51,083 bases of DNA from an uncultured Bacilli bacterium. GTDB lineage: Bacteria; Bacillota_I; Bacilli_A; RF39; UBA660. The notes under the pieces are model-generated. The model made no database searches, was not told the DNA's origin, and saw only the letters and a list, made by a program, of their open reading frames with translations. Numbering within the stretch: the first letter of the stretch is position 1; each line of letters opens with the position of its first letter. The DNA is taken from the NCBI GenBank assembly GCA_947624175.1, contig CANQJD010000003.1:1-51083 (forward strand). The letters are read 5' to 3'. A program made the position numbers and the translations under genes. Shown here piece by piece: positions 42,172 through 51,083 of the stretch.

Positions 42172-42585
42172 CTAACGTTTACTAAATTGTGGTGCACGTC
42201 TAGCTTTCTTAAGACCATATTTCTTACGTTCTTTAACTCTTGCATCACGAGTAATCATTCCGTTTACTTTTAATGGTCTTCTTAAACTATTTTCACTATC
42301 AGGACTAGTTGTTGAATCATATTCAAGTAAGGCTTTCGTAATTCCTAAACGAATAGCTCCTGATTGACCTCTAAATCCACCACCAAATACTTTTGCTTCA
42401 ATATCGAATAACCCTTTAGTATTTGTTAATACAAGTGGTTGTTCTAAATCCATAACAAGGGTTTCAAATGGAAAATATTCACGAACATCTCTACCATTTA
42501 CAGTAATTTTACCTTTACCACTTGTTAATGTAACTTTAGCAACACTTCCTTTTCTTTTTCCGGTTGCTTGATAAACTTTTGCCAT
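42172..42585 (-). CDS. rpsI: 30S ribosomal protein S9
   Basis: The 137-residue protein shows S9 hallmarks: [16 protein letters not shown] at the N terminus, [29 protein letters not shown], and the basic tail [25 protein letters not shown] whose last residues reach the ribosomal P site. It is a few residues longer than E. coli S9. It lies 14 bases behind rplM, as in most bacteria, with a GGAGG ribosome site. Confidence 0.98.
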   Translation of the reverse strand: MAKVYQATGKRKGSVAKVTLTSGKGKITVNGRDVREYFPFETLVMDLEQPLVLTNTKGLFDIEAKVFGGGFRGQSGAIRLGITKALLEYDSTTSPDSENSLRRPLKVNGMITRDARVKERKKYGLKKARRAPQFSKR

Positions 42586-42599
42586 CTCTATAATCCTCC

Positions 42600-43031
42600 C
42601 TATTTAACCTCAATTTGAACTGGTTTTTGTGCTGCATGTGGATGAGTTTCATCAGCATATACAAATAACTTCTTACCCATAGCTCTTCCTAAACGATTAT
42701 GAGGAAGCATTCCTTTAATTGCTCTTTCAAGCATTTCTTCTGGGTAATTTTCTCTCATTTCTTTAGCTGTTCTTTCTCTTAATCCACCTGGATACATAGA
42801 GTGATTATAATACATCTTATCATTTAACTTATTACCAGTTAAATTAACTTTCTTGGCATTCACAATAATAACATAATCACCACAATCAACATGAGGTGTA
42901 TAAGTTACTTTATGTTTACCTCTTAAAATATGAGCAGCCTTAGTTGCTACTCGACCTAAAGATTCTCCTTCAGCATCAATTAAATACCATGTCCGAACGA
43001 TATCTTCTTTCTTTTGCATATAACTTTTCAT
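42600..43031 (-). CDS. rplM: 50S ribosomal protein L13
   Basis: The 143-residue protein has the L13 signature: [25 protein letters not shown], the [14 protein letters not shown] segment, and [18 protein letters not shown]. It is an early-assembly protein of the large subunit. It is first in the rplM-rpsI operon, with AGGAG before the ATG and a structured leader upstream that is probably the autoregulatory L13 leader of Firmicutes. Confidence 0.98.
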   Translation of the reverse strand: MKSYMQKKEDIVRTWYLIDAEGESLGRVATKAAHILRGKHKVTYTPHVDCGDYVIIVNAKKVNLTGNKLNDKMYYNHSMYPGGLRERTAKEMRENYPEEMLERAIKGMLPHNRLGRAMGKKLFVYADETHPHAAQKPVQIEVK

Positions 43032-43094
43032 TTTTATCTCCTATCTTTCTGTTTCATGTTCCCACTATGAAACAATCCGGGAATCAATGTACCG
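43032..43094 (-). promoter_or_regulatory. rplM (L13) mRNA leader
   Basis: The 5' untranslated region holds a hairpin, GTTTCAT (plus 43051-43057) with ATGAAAC (43067-43073) around a GTGGGAA-containing loop, preceded by TCGGTAC and followed by AAAG before the ribosome site. This resembles the L13 leader of Firmicutes, where L13 binds its own mRNA. The match is from memory. Confidence 0.6.
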
Positions 43095-43100
43095 ACATAG

Positions 43101-43129
43101 ATTATATCTAATTTATCCTTAAAAGTCAA
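43101..43129 (-). promoter_or_regulatory. Promoter of rplM-rpsI
   Basis: On the minus strand TTGACT (43124-43129), 17 bases, TATAAT (43101-43106). Confidence 0.85.
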
Positions 43130-43190
43130 CGATTTTTTAACAAATTCTCCTAATTATATGTAAAAATATAGCAAAATTTACCTATATTTT

Positions 43191-43562
43191 CTATTTTCTT
43201 AAAGTTTTTACTTGACTATCTTTAACTTCTTTCGTTAATTCAGCCAGTTTTTCAATATCAGGAATTATTTCACTTGTTACAATATTAGGTTGAAAGTTAA
43301 CTTGATTAATTACATAAGCTCTTGATAAACTCTCAAATGGAATTCTTGAATCAGTATATAACATACAATTACTTTCTAAAAAATCTCTATCTAAATAATT
43401 ATCTCCTCTATATACTTCTTTATCAGTATAAAACTCAACTAACTTTCCATCAACATAATGTACAACAATTGGTAATCTTTGTTTAATTCTATCCGTTTCA
43501 ATTCCTGATATATTTTCAGCTAATGCTAAATATAAACCACTTTCATACTTTCCTTTTTCCAT
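43191..43562 (-). CDS. Hypothetical protein
   Basis: The product is about 123 residues from the ATG at 43562, which has GGAGG eight bases before it; the frame is open to a TTG at 43577 that overlaps this ribosome site. It is soluble and probably cytosolic. IVVHYVDGKLVEFYTDKEVYRGD and ESNCMLYTDSRIPFESLSRAYVI are distinctive but I do not recognise a family. It stands alone between the helicase gene and the L13 promoter. Confidence 0.65.
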   Translation of the reverse strand: MEKGKYESGLYLALAENISGIETDRIKQRLPIVVHYVDGKLVEFYTDKEVYRGDNYLDRDFLESNCMLYTDSRIPFESLSRAYVINQVNFQPNIVTSEIIPDIEKLAELTKEVKDSQVKTLRK

Positions 43563-43631
43563 CTTGTAATCCTCCAATACGATTTACTATCATAAACCAT
43601 GATTTTTAGATTGTCAATAATTTTTATAAAA

Positions 43632-45149
43632 TTATATATCTAAAACTTCACATCTATATTTTATTTCTTTTATAAACATAGATTCCTGATTTTTATTAGT
43701 CATTAGAAAAACATAATTTAAAGTTCTAGTTAAAGCAACATAAAACAATCTTCTCTCTTCAGCATATAAATATTTATCTTTATTTTTAAAACATAAATTA
43801 ATTAAAGGATCATCTTCCATTTTATTAGGAAATCCTAATAATTCATCACTTAAATTTAAGACTATAACCGCTTCACTTTCTAATCCTTTAGAACTATGAA
43901 CCGTTAAAAATCTTAACTTCATATCTTTATAAACTAACTCTTTATCTTTTAAAACCACATTTATATCATGATTACATCTTCCCAAAATTAAACATTCTCT
44001 TATTCCTAAACTATAAATATATTCAAGTAAATTAAAGAATTTATATTGATAATTACTTCTTGTAAAATAAATTATTTTAATTGGAAACTTAATACTTTTA
44101 CTAGATATTAACTTTTTAGATAATTGATAAGGATTTTTATGGATAAAATAATTGGCTATCTTAATTAGTTCTCTTGAATTTCGATAAGTATTTTTTAAAT
44201 AAAATATTTTACTATCTTTAAAATATTTTTTAAATTTAATAAATAATTCTAAAGTCGAACCTGAAAAAGCATAAATAGATTGAAAATCATCACCAACGGC
44301 AAAGATATTACTATCTAATTCTTTTTGAATAGTTTTTATTAAATTATATCTAATTAAAGATATATCTTGATATTCATCAATAATAATATATTTATAATAT
44401 CTTTTCATACCTTTCTTTTTCACAACTTCACTTGCTAAACTAATCATCATATCAAAGTCTATTTTACATGAACTATTAATCTCTTCTAAATAAAAACGAT
44501 AAATTTCAAACATAATAATTAAGAAATCTTTATTTTTTTCTTTTAAAGATTTTGATAATAACCATTTATTTCTTTTTAAATAGTTATGAAAATCAGTTAT
44601 AGTTTGATTATTACATTTAATTTTATTAATAAACTTGATAATTAAATTTTTATATGATGAAAATAACTTATTATATTTTGTTTTAATTATTTTAATATCT
44701 AAGTCTTTATCTTTAATATAATATTTAAAATAATTAATTATATATTTTAAGTACTTATTATCTTCTAAGAAACCTTCAAAATATTCTGAAACAGTATATT
44801 CTAAGTAATCCGAAGATGCTATTTGATAAAAAACATGATTATCTTTTAAGATATTTAAGGCTAGTTTATGAAAAGTAAATACATCTATATCATAGTTAAG
44901 TCTTTCTTTTAAATTATTAACTGCTTCATTAGTGAAAGATAAACAAAGTATCTCTTTTGGATTAACTTTTTTAACTTCTACTAAATATTTTATTTTAGCA
45001 ACTATGGTTAAAGTTTTACCACTTCCAGCCCCAGCTACAACTAAATTATTTTTAGCACTAGATACTATCGCTTTTCTTTGGTCTAAATCTAACTTATAAC
45101 CATTTATATCTAAAAATATGTTATTATTTAATTCATCACTTGTTTGCAT
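43632..45149 (-). CDS. UvrD/Rep-like superfamily 1 DNA helicase
   Basis: The 505-residue protein has SF1A helicase motifs: Q-motif LDLDQRKAI (~20-28), Walker A AGAGSGKT (39-46), motif Ia LSFTNEAV, motif II IIIDEYQD, motif III GDDFQSIYAFSG, motif IV-like NTYRNSRELI, LTVHSSKGLE (V) and VALTRTLNYV (VI). It moves along single-stranded DNA in the 3'-5' direction by family analogy. It is ~200 residues shorter than UvrD/PcrA, mainly through reduced 1B/2B domains, so it is a compact relative rather than the main PcrA. Confidence 0.9.
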   Translation of the reverse strand: MQTSDELNNNIFLDINGYKLDLDQRKAIVSSAKNNLVVAGAGSGKTLTIVAKIKYLVEVKKVNPKEILCLSFTNEAVNNLKERLNYDIDVFTFHKLALNILKDNHVFYQIASSDYLEYTVSEYFEGFLEDNKYLKYIINYFKYYIKDKDLDIKIIKTKYNKLFSSYKNLIIKFINKIKCNNQTITDFHNYLKRNKWLLSKSLKEKNKDFLIIMFEIYRFYLEEINSSCKIDFDMMISLASEVVKKKGMKRYYKYIIIDEYQDISLIRYNLIKTIQKELDSNIFAVGDDFQSIYAFSGSTLELFIKFKKYFKDSKIFYLKNTYRNSRELIKIANYFIHKNPYQLSKKLISSKSIKFPIKIIYFTRSNYQYKFFNLLEYIYSLGIRECLILGRCNHDINVVLKDKELVYKDMKLRFLTVHSSKGLESEAVIVLNLSDELLGFPNKMEDDPLINLCFKNKDKYLYAEERRLFYVALTRTLNYVFLMTNKNQESMFIKEIKYRCEVLDI

Positions 45150-45247
45150 TTTTATCCCTCAATATAATATAACCGAAAAAAATGCAAAAAGAAAAATAAT
45201 TTACTAATTACTTAATTTATGTTAATATTAAAATAAGGAAGGCGAAT

Positions 45248-45940
45248 ATGAAATATTTAATTATTATATTATCAATTTTACCAATTGTTTTAATAGGTAT
45301 ATTTTATTATAAAAGAGATACTGTAAAAGAACCAACTAAACTACTTAGAAAATTATTTTTAAGTGGGATTGCCTCTGGTTTATTAGTTGGTTTTAATTCT
45401 TTAATAATAATTACTTTATTTCCAAGTTTTAAAGATACTGCTAGTTTAAGTGTTTTGAATTTATTTATATATACTTTTTTGGCTGTTGCACTCATTGAAG
45501 AACTTTTTAAATGGATAATGGTTTATTTTATTTCTTATAAATCTCCTCACTATGACCAATTTTATGATATTATTTTATATGCTGTTTTCGTTGGTTTAGG
45601 TTTTGCTTGTTTTGAGAATTTACTTTATACTATACCTAATAATGATCTTTTTGTGACTTTATTTAGAGGAATAACCGCGATTCCTGCTCATGCAAGTTAT
45701 CAAACTATAATGGGTTATTACTTAACTTTAAGTAAATATTACCCTCAAAAAAAGAAATTATATATCAGATTAAGTATAATTGTTCCAGTCATTTTACATG
45801 GTTTATATGATTTCTTCTTATATTTAAATAATTTTATCTTTGTTATTATCTTCTTAATCTTTATAGTCTTACTATTTGTCTTTACAATTTTAAAAACAAA
45901 TCAAGTATTAAATATTGATATTAAAAACTTAAAAAAATAG
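45248..45940 (+). CDS. PrsW-like intramembrane metalloprotease
   Basis: The 230-residue protein has about eight membrane helices and PrsW motifs: EELFKW (helix 3, E-E-x-x-K/W), the FENLLY segment, P-A-H-A-S-Y-Q-T-x-M-G-Y-Y, and HGLYDF near the end, which together supply putative metal ligands. PrsW in Bacillus cuts anti-sigma factor RsiW; whether this one acts on an anti-sigma factor is unknown, as none is nearby. AAGGAAGGCG precedes the ATG. It converges on asnS and shares a terminator with it. Confidence 0.85.
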   Translation: MKYLIIILSILPIVLIGIFYYKRDTVKEPTKLLRKLFLSGIASGLLVGFNSLIIITLFPSFKDTASLSVLNLFIYTFLAVALIEELFKWIMVYFISYKSPHYDQFYDIILYAVFVGLGFACFENLLYTIPNNDLFVTLFRGITAIPAHASYQTIMGYYLTLSKYYPQKKKLYIRLSIIVPVILHGLYDFFLYLNNFIFVIIFLIFIVLLFVFTILKTNQVLNIDIKNLKK

Positions 45941-45955
45941 CCGTTTGGCTATTTT
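45934..45955. terminator. Bidirectional terminator between prsW-like gene and asnS
   Basis: AAAATAGCC, GTTT loop, GGCTATTTT (45934-45955), with A and T runs on either side. The stop codons of both genes touch it. Confidence 0.85.
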
Positions 45956-47333
45956 AAAAATCGCAATTTCCTGGAGTTCTTGGATAAGGAATAACATCTC
46001 TTATATTTTCAACCCCAGTTAAATAAATTAATAATCGTTCAAATCCCATTCCAAATCCTGAATGATAACATCCTCCAAACTTTCTTAAGTTTAAATACCA
46101 TTCCATACCTTCTTCAGGAACTCCCATCTCTTTCATTCTTTTAACTAACTTATCATAATCGGCTTCTCTTTCAGAACCTCCGATAAGTTCACCAGCTCCA
46201 GGTACTTCCAAATCAACGGCTGCAACCGTTTCATTATCAGAGTTTAACTTCATATAAAAGGCTTTAATATCTTTAGGCCAATCCGTTATAAAGACTGGTC
46301 CATTAAAATATTCGGTTATATATTTTTCATGTTCTTTAGCAATATCTCCACCATATTCTGGTTCAAATTCCCATTTAACTTTGGCTTCTTTTAGAATTGT
46401 TATTACATCATGATGAGAAATTCTTGTAAATTTACTATTAACAAGTTTTTGTAATTTATCAATTAATCCTTTTTCAACAAATTTATCAAAGAATTCCATC
46501 TCATCTTTAGCATGTTCTAAGACATAACTAACGATAAATTTTAGCATATCTTCTTCAATATCCATAACTCCTGATAAATCACAGAAAGCAATTTCAGGTT
46601 CAATCATCCAAAATTCACTTGCATGGGTTTTGGTATTAGAGTTTTCAGCCCTAAAAGTTGGTCCAAAAGTATAAACTTTTTTATAAGCCATTGCATAGGT
46701 TTCGGCTTCAAGTTGTCCAGATACGGTTAAAGCTGCACTTTTACCAAAGAAATCTTTCGAATAATCAACACTGCCACTTTTAGCCACTCTATCTAAATCA
46801 AGAGTTGTAACTTGAAACATTTGACCTGCTCCTTCACAGTCACTAGCTGTAATTAAAGGAGCATGAAAATAAACATAGCCTCTATCCTGAAAGTAAGTAT
46901 GAATAGCATGAGCTGCAATACTTCTTACTCTAAAAACTGCATTGAATAAGTTAGTTCTAGGTCTTAAATAGGCTTGTTCTCTTAAAAATTCTCTTGTATG
47001 TCTTTTTGGCTGAATTGGATAATCATCAGGACAATCTCCCATCAAAGTTAAATCAGAAACTTTTACTTCAAATTCTTGACCTGCTCCTAGGGACTTAATA
47101 ACAGTTCCAACTACTTCAATACTAGAACCTACTTTAATTTTGGTAATCTCATTAAATTTACTTAAAGAATTATCATAAACAAGTTGCACATTTTTAAAAC
47201 AAGTTCCATCTGAAAAATCAATAAAACCAAATTCTTTTTGCTTCCGATGATTTCTAACCCATCCTTGTAATTTTACTTCCTTATCAAGATACTTATCTAA
47301 ATCCTTATAAATATCCACAACATCAATTAACAT
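45954..47333 (-). CDS. asnS: Asparagine-tRNA ligase
   Basis: This class II synthetase charges tRNA-Asn. The 459-residue protein has an OB-fold anticodon domain (KEVKLQGWVRNHRKQKEFGFIDF), motif 2 (FRAENSNTKTHASEFWMIEPE), and motif 3 (GFGMGFERLL), and ends in the family's RTPGNCDF. The ATG at 47333 follows AGAAGGAGG; the frame is open to 47381 but that part lies in the T-box leader. Expression should follow uncharged tRNA-Asn through the T-box upstream. Confidence 0.97.
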   Translation of the reverse strand: MLIDVVDIYKDLDKYLDKEVKLQGWVRNHRKQKEFGFIDFSDGTCFKNVQLVYDNSLSKFNEITKIKVGSSIEVVGTVIKSLGAGQEFEVKVSDLTLMGDCPDDYPIQPKRHTREFLREQAYLRPRTNLFNAVFRVRSIAAHAIHTYFQDRGYVYFHAPLITASDCEGAGQMFQVTTLDLDRVAKSGSVDYSKDFFGKSAALTVSGQLEAETYAMAYKKVYTFGPTFRAENSNTKTHASEFWMIEPEIAFCDLSGVMDIEEDMLKFIVSYVLEHAKDEMEFFDKFVEKGLIDKLQKLVNSKFTRISHHDVITILKEAKVKWEFEPEYGGDIAKEHEKYITEYFNGPVFITDWPKDIKAFYMKLNSDNETVAAVDLEVPGAGELIGGSEREADYDKLVKRMKEMGVPEEGMEWYLNLRKFGGCYHSGFGMGFERLLIYLTGVENIRDVIPYPRTPGNCDF

Positions 47334-47351
47334 AATTTTCCTCCTTCTATA

Positions 47352-47575
47352 AATAAAAAGCATTAATATAAAGAGGCGCATTCACGGTACCACTCTTTTT
47401 ATCAATGCTTGATATCTCTCTTTGATAACGGTCTTCTAACCGATATTTCCTACTAATTTCAAAAATATACTCCGTGGTGTTATTCTTACAAGATAACTCC
47501 TAATTTCCACCAACCATTAGGTCTCTTTAAGTTATTGATTTGTAATACTTCTCCACATCAACACTTTAAATATAT
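47352..47575 (-). promoter_or_regulatory. T-box leader (Asn) of asnS
   Basis: The leader contains the conserved T-box core TGGTACCGTG (complement at 47383-47392) in an antiterminator, and a terminator hairpin with AAGCATT/AATGCTT and a T run (47352-47410). In stem I a candidate specifier codon AAC (47479-47481, in AATAACACC) matches asparagine, in agreement with the gene it controls. Confidence 0.92.
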
Positions 47576-47580
47576 TAATT

Positions 47581-47608
47581 ATTATACAACTTATTTTTTC
47601 TAAGTCAA
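47581..47608 (-). promoter_or_regulatory. Promoter of the asnS T-box transcript
   Basis: On the minus strand TTGACT (47603-47608), 16 bases, TATAAT (47581-47586). The -35 box lies in the last codons of the upstream gene. Confidence 0.8.
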
Positions 47609-48565
47609 TAATTTTCTCCATAATTTATTAGAAACTTTTTGATAAACTTTATTTTTTCCATTCTCTACTTTAGTATCCATATTAATTAAATTCTTATATT
47701 CAGTATCTAAATCTTTTTCTTTATCGAAAGGAATATTCCCGTCAAAATAGTCATAATAAACTCTTAATATTAATTCATTATCTAAATAATTATTACACAT
47801 AATTTTAAAAATCATCTTCTTTAAGATTTCTAATATATTCAAACTATCTCCTAAAACATTTATAAATTCAATTAGCCCAATTTCCATACATATTCTTTTT
47901 AAAGGAAAATAGCCTTTACTATCTAATTTTTTAAATTCTATAAATTTATTTCTAAGTCGTATTTTTATATTATCATCTAAATTATTATCTTTAAGAAAAT
48001 AATATAACATTTCTAAATCTTTATAATTTTCTATTTCTAAATGACTAATAAAGTACGATAAAAGATTCTTTTCTACTAAAATATCTACAAATTCTTTAAT
48101 ATCTTTATTTTTAAATTCTTTAATTAATATTTGAAACTTAAATCTCTCATATATATCTTTATGCATTTCAAAGATTTGTTCTAATGTTTTATTAACTATA
48201 TCTATTGAAATATTAGAAGCTACTATTAAATTAGCAAGTTTATAGTTATCTTCATCCGTTCCTTCTTTAATTATTAAATCTAAATATTTAGTAATTGGAA
48301 AATTAACATTATCTATTTCATAGATTGCCAGAATTAATTCTATTTTATGAGGATAATTTTCAATTAATTTGTTATATTTATCTTGATATTTAGAATATAA
48401 AATAGGATACATATAAGCTAAATATTTTATACTATTAGAACTAAATAACAAATCAACTATCTCTTCTTCCTTAAATTTATTATTAATAAATATATTACCT
48501 AAATCTCTTCCTGATATTTCTCCATTTAAAAGCATTTTTTTAAATAATTCAAATTCATTTATCAT
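47600..48565 (-). CDS. Hypothetical helical protein
   Basis: The 321-residue protein is almost wholly helical, acidic-basic mixed, with no signal peptide or membrane helix. The alternation of short helices (NPHKIELILAIYEI-like, YKDLEMLYYFLKDNNL) could be a helical-repeat scaffold. I do not recognise a family. AGGAGG-like GGGAGGT precedes the ATG. Its 3' end contains the asnS promoter's -35 box. Confidence 0.65.
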   Translation of the reverse strand: MINEFELFKKMLLNGEISGRDLGNIFINNKFKEEEIVDLLFSSNSIKYLAYMYPILYSKYQDKYNKLIENYPHKIELILAIYEIDNVNFPITKYLDLIIKEGTDEDNYKLANLIVASNISIDIVNKTLEQIFEMHKDIYERFKFQILIKEFKNKDIKEFVDILVEKNLLSYFISHLEIENYKDLEMLYYFLKDNNLDDNIKIRLRNKFIEFKKLDSKGYFPLKRICMEIGLIEFINVLGDSLNILEILKKMIFKIMCNNYLDNELILRVYYDYFDGNIPFDKEKDLDTEYKNLINMDTKVENGKNKVYQKVSNKLWRKLLT

Positions 48566-48619
48566 ATAAACCTCCCAAAATGCTTTTATTATATAAGTTA
48601 TTATCTAATTAGTCAAATA

Positions 48620-51083
48620 TTAATTATCTTTCCATGGAAAATCTCGAGTTATTGCAAGAACTGGTCTTGTAATTGTAGATGGGCTTAAATATGTACTACC
48701 TCCAGTTGTAAAACCGGCATCTCCTTCTCCTGAATAGAAAATACCAACACCTATACCATCTGGGACATTTCCACCTCTTACTACAAAACTTCTCGATAAA
48801 TGATGAACGTCATTAAACCAAGCATTATCAGAACCATTGTCTATTTTCTTCTTTATTTCTTTTATTGCATCTCCTAATTTAGAACGAGAAATACTATCTT
48901 TGGTATCCCTTTCAGTATTATAAGAATATTTATCATAATACTTATCTAATGGTATATTTTCTGAAGTCCAATTTCTTGCATAATCAACATTAAATTCTCC
49001 TTCTTTAGTTACTGCATTTCCCATTACAATCTGATGCCCTCCACCTGACATATCATATATTCCATATATTGTTCCAGTAGTTGATGCTCCAGCTCCAAGA
49101 TATCCTTGACCATCAGTTCCAAGTGTTAAATTATTATATGGAACTCCCGTTATTCCAGCAGTTATATTTGGTAATGTTCCAGAATATCCAGTTTTAAATG
49201 TTCCATTATCATTATAATTATTTTTATATACTTCTTTATAAGCATCTTTATATAAACTATTTCCATATTTTCCATACTTTGACATTGTTAAATAGGCAAC
49301 AGCTCCCCATTCCATATTCTTTTCCATATGAATATCATAATTATTTGAATCATTAGTTATTTCTCCTGTTAAACTAACAGAATTAGCATTTGTACTCTGA
49401 TTAAAACCATGTATATTATTATCTAATTCCATTCTTCTTATATTAACAAACATATTTGATATATCTTGATATCTCAAACTAGTAACACTTGGTTTTACTA
49501 ATATATTCATATTAGTATTATTACAACTTGCACTTTGATTACTCAAACAATTACTATCATCTGTTGACATTGCAAATTTAGCAAACCAAAATCCTACTAA
49601 TTCATCTTCACCAAATGTAAAGGCCGGATGTGTATAAGTACTTACTCCATTTTTTATACCATTATTTGTTTCATCTGTACATACTTCACTTGAGGCTGAA
49701 TCATCAGCCGTTAATATTACATCATGACAACTAACAGTTCCAGTACTATTTATTCCATGTTCAAACTGAACATTTATCATCTGTTCATTTACTGTCTCAT
49801 TATTACCATTAAATATTGTATATTTATATCTTGGTATCCAGACCCACATACTTGATATATCATCCATTTTAACTTCTGTTCCTGCATTTGCTTCTAAATA
49901 TTTTTGTCTTGTATCTAGTTCATTAAATTCTGTTTTAGCAACTAATAAATTATCTTTTGGGTAATCTGTTATTTCACCACTAAAGTATTTTGATACTTCA
50001 TCACTAGTTAAAGCATCATCATATATAAAAGCATCACTTATTGTAGATTTTGATGGATTACCTATGTTTACTATTTCTTCTAAATCACTTGATGGATTTG
50101 GATTTCCTCCTAATATTATAGATGGAATGGATGATTTTATATTTCCAACTACTTTTTGTGATTTTGCTACTTCAACACCATCTATATATAATCTAATATA
50201 TTCATTATCATATGTTCCAACCAAAGTATACCATTCATTATAATTATACATTGACTGACTAACAGCACCAACATAACCATTTTCTTCTATATATTCACAA
50301 AAGTAAAAACTTTTATCTTTATTATATGCAAATCCACCTCCAGCACTTTCCCAATTGCCAAAAAATTCCTGAGTTTTATCTTCTTCAATAATCTTAACTC
50401 TAATAACTAAAGAAATAGCATTTCCAAATTTATAGTTTTCATATCCTAAATCATAATAATCATCTACTCCATCAAAGGTCATACTTCCATCATCATTTAA
50501 AGTTCCATTTGACTCTTTAACCGTTACTGCATTGGCCCACATATAATCATTATAATCATACCATTTATGACTTTGATCTCTATTTGTTATATCTGCTTTT
50601 CTCCATACTCCTTCTGTTTCACTTATCTTATCATAATAAACTGGTATCATGTTAGGAAGCATCTCTGGTGGATTTGCTCCACTTATATCAAGTGTATCTG
50701 CTTGTAATCCTTCTAAGCTTAATACTTTACTATATGTTAATCCATTTGGATTTGCATCATAATTTATCCATATTACTAGTTCAAAACTTATCTCTTCACT
50801 TGGAGCTATTATCCCTTCATCAAATACTCCATCTGCACTTAAACTCTTAACTTCTCCCGTTTCTTCTCCTGTACTTCTAGTTCTTTTTACCCGATATCTT
50901 ATATCTAAATTACTCATTGTACTAGCAACTGTACTGTCGATTAAACTTACTCGATATTTGGCTGTAACTCCTCCTTGATTTTCAATTGTAAAAGTGTTTG
51001 GACTATTCTTTAATCCCTCTTCATCACTCTTTGGTACTTCATTATTTAAAGTTATAGCTTTCATATCTTCTTTTATGACAAGC
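48620..51083 (-). CDS. Large surface protein with LamG and formylglycine-enzyme/C-lectin-like domains, 5' partial
   Basis: The reading frame runs off the window's right edge without a stop (codons for LVIKED precede the in-window ATG at 51064), so the N terminus, probably a SipW-type signal, is missing. Visible are a TasA-like beta region (FTIENQGGVTAKYRVSLID), a LamG/concanavalin-like module (~150-365: MTFDGVDDYYDLGYENY, WYTLVGTYDN, IRLYIDGVEVA), a region MWVWIPRYKYTIF, and a C-terminal domain with MEWGAVAYLTMSKYG, YDMSGGGHQIVMG, SFVVRGG and ITRPVLAI that resembles the formylglycine-generating enzyme/C-type lectin fold. It is probably an adhesin. Unlike the 20.4 kb gene its last segment is not GC-rich. 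Confidence 0.75.
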   Translation of the reverse strand, partial: LVIKEDMKAITLNNEVPKSDEEGLKNSPNTFTIENQGGVTAKYRVSLIDSTVASTMSNLDIRYRVKRTRSTGEETGEVKSLSADGVFDEGIIAPSEEISFELVIWINYDANPNGLTYSKVLSLEGLQADTLDISGANPPEMLPNMIPVYYDKISETEGVWRKADITNRDQSHKWYDYNDYMWANAVTVKESNGTLNDDGSMTFDGVDDYYDLGYENYKFGNAISLVIRVKIIEEDKTQEFFGNWESAGGGFAYNKDKSFYFCEYIEENGYVGAVSQSMYNYNEWYTLVGTYDNEYIRLYIDGVEVAKSQKVVGNIKSSIPSIILGGNPNPSSDLEEIVNIGNPSKSTISDAFIYDDALTSDEVSKYFSGEITDYPKDNLLVAKTEFNELDTRQKYLEANAGTEVKMDDISSMWVWIPRYKYTIFNGNNETVNEQMINVQFEHGINSTGTVSCHDVILTADDSASSEVCTDETNNGIKNGVSTYTHPAFTFGEDELVGFWFAKFAMSTDDSNCLSNQSASCNNTNMNILVKPSVTSLRYQDISNMFVNIRRMELDNNIHGFNQSTNANSVSLTGEITNDSNNYDIHMEKNMEWGAVAYLTMSKYGKYGNSLYKDAYKEVYKNNYNDNGTFKTGYSGTLPNITAGITGVPYNNLTLGTDGQGYLGAGASTTGTIYGIYDMSGGGHQIVMGNAVTKEGEFNVDYARNWTSENIPLDKYYDKYSYNTERDTKDSISRSKLGDAIKEIKKKIDNGSDNAWFNDVHHLSRSFVVRGGNVPDGIGVGIFYSGEGDAGFTTGGSTYLSPSTITRPVLAITRDFPWKDN

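Noticed and set aside
45307-45495. Minus-strand 62-codon ORF inside the PrsW-like gene
   Set aside because: It is a shadow of a gene with recognised membrane helices and protease motifs.
48620-48830. A second DGR variable repeat at the 3' end of the LamG surface protein
   Set aside because: The segment has the same AT-rich composition as the rest of the gene, no adjacent GC-rich hairpin was seen, and no template was found.
1-51083. A mycoplasma-type code with TGA as tryptophan
   Set aside because: Several well-supported genes end in TGA at sensible places (14383-15384, the Abi gene at 18544, the methyltransferase at 8240), and tryptophan is encoded by TGG throughout.
1-51083. CRISPR array, insertion sequence or prophage
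   Set aside because: No regularly spaced repeats, no transposase or integrase, and no phage structural genes were seen.

Overview
The window is very AT-rich, gene-dense bacterial chromosome. Short intergenic gaps, AGGAGG/AGGTG ribosome sites, TTGACA/TATAAT promoters, a T-box leader and hairpin-plus-T terminators point to a low-GC Gram-positive (Bacillota/Bacilli-type) host. TGA is a stop codon (for example at 8240, 15384 and 18544), so this is not a mycoplasma code. An oxygen-sensitive class III ribonucleotide reductase (nrdDG), formate-tetrahydrofolate ligase and SipW-type surface proteins suggest an anaerobe, plausibly an uncultured gut lineage near RF39/Erysipelotrichales. That placement is inference.

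Layout. 1-4.8 kb: tRNA-Gly, a base-excision DNA glycosylase, a GNAT acetyltransferase, a DUF362 protein, a membrane-anchored metalloprotease-like protein and a transglutaminase-like protein. 4.8-9.4 kb: a small decaying paralogue cluster, then a restriction-modification island with one PD-(D/E)xK endonuclease and two C5-cytosine methyltransferases. 9.4-13.3 kb: a Crp/Fnr regulator divergent from nrdD-nrdG-dut, with a perfect palindrome at a class II activator position. 13.3-17.4 kb: three tandem paralogues of unknown function and a LysM protein. 17.4-19.5 kb: an HtrA protease and an Abi_2/HEPN abortive-infection protein.

19.6-22.0 kb is the most interesting part. A SipW-type surface protein gene ends in a GC-rich (53 of 100 bases), C-type-lectin-like variable-region-like segment. 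A GC-rich hairpin without a T tract starts one base after its stop. Two overlapping small genes follow that resemble the diversity-generating retroelement (DGR) accessory proteins MutS-like (MSL) and Avd. No reverse transcriptase or template repeat is in the window, so this looks like a DGR target/accessory cassette served in trans, or an orphaned one. At 22.2 kb there is a possible 31-codon gene with its own promoter and terminator and a nine-G tract.

22.3-31.2 kb: membrane proteins, fhs, an AbiE-type toxin-antitoxin pair lying between a broken uvrB copy and intact uvrB, a radical SAM/SPASM protein and a TM2 protein. 31.2-35.6 kb: an ABC transporter operon whose membrane subunit was recently duplicated together with the first codons of the ATPase gene, then a small nuclease-like protein preceded by a structured RNA. 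35.9-43.1 kb: ZIP transporter, zinc-dependent phospholipase-like protein, S41 protease operon and rplM-rpsI with a leader. 43.2-48.6 kb: UvrD-like helicase, PrsW-like protease and asnS under an Asn T-box. The window ends inside a second large surface protein with LamG and formylglycine-enzyme/C-lectin-like parts.
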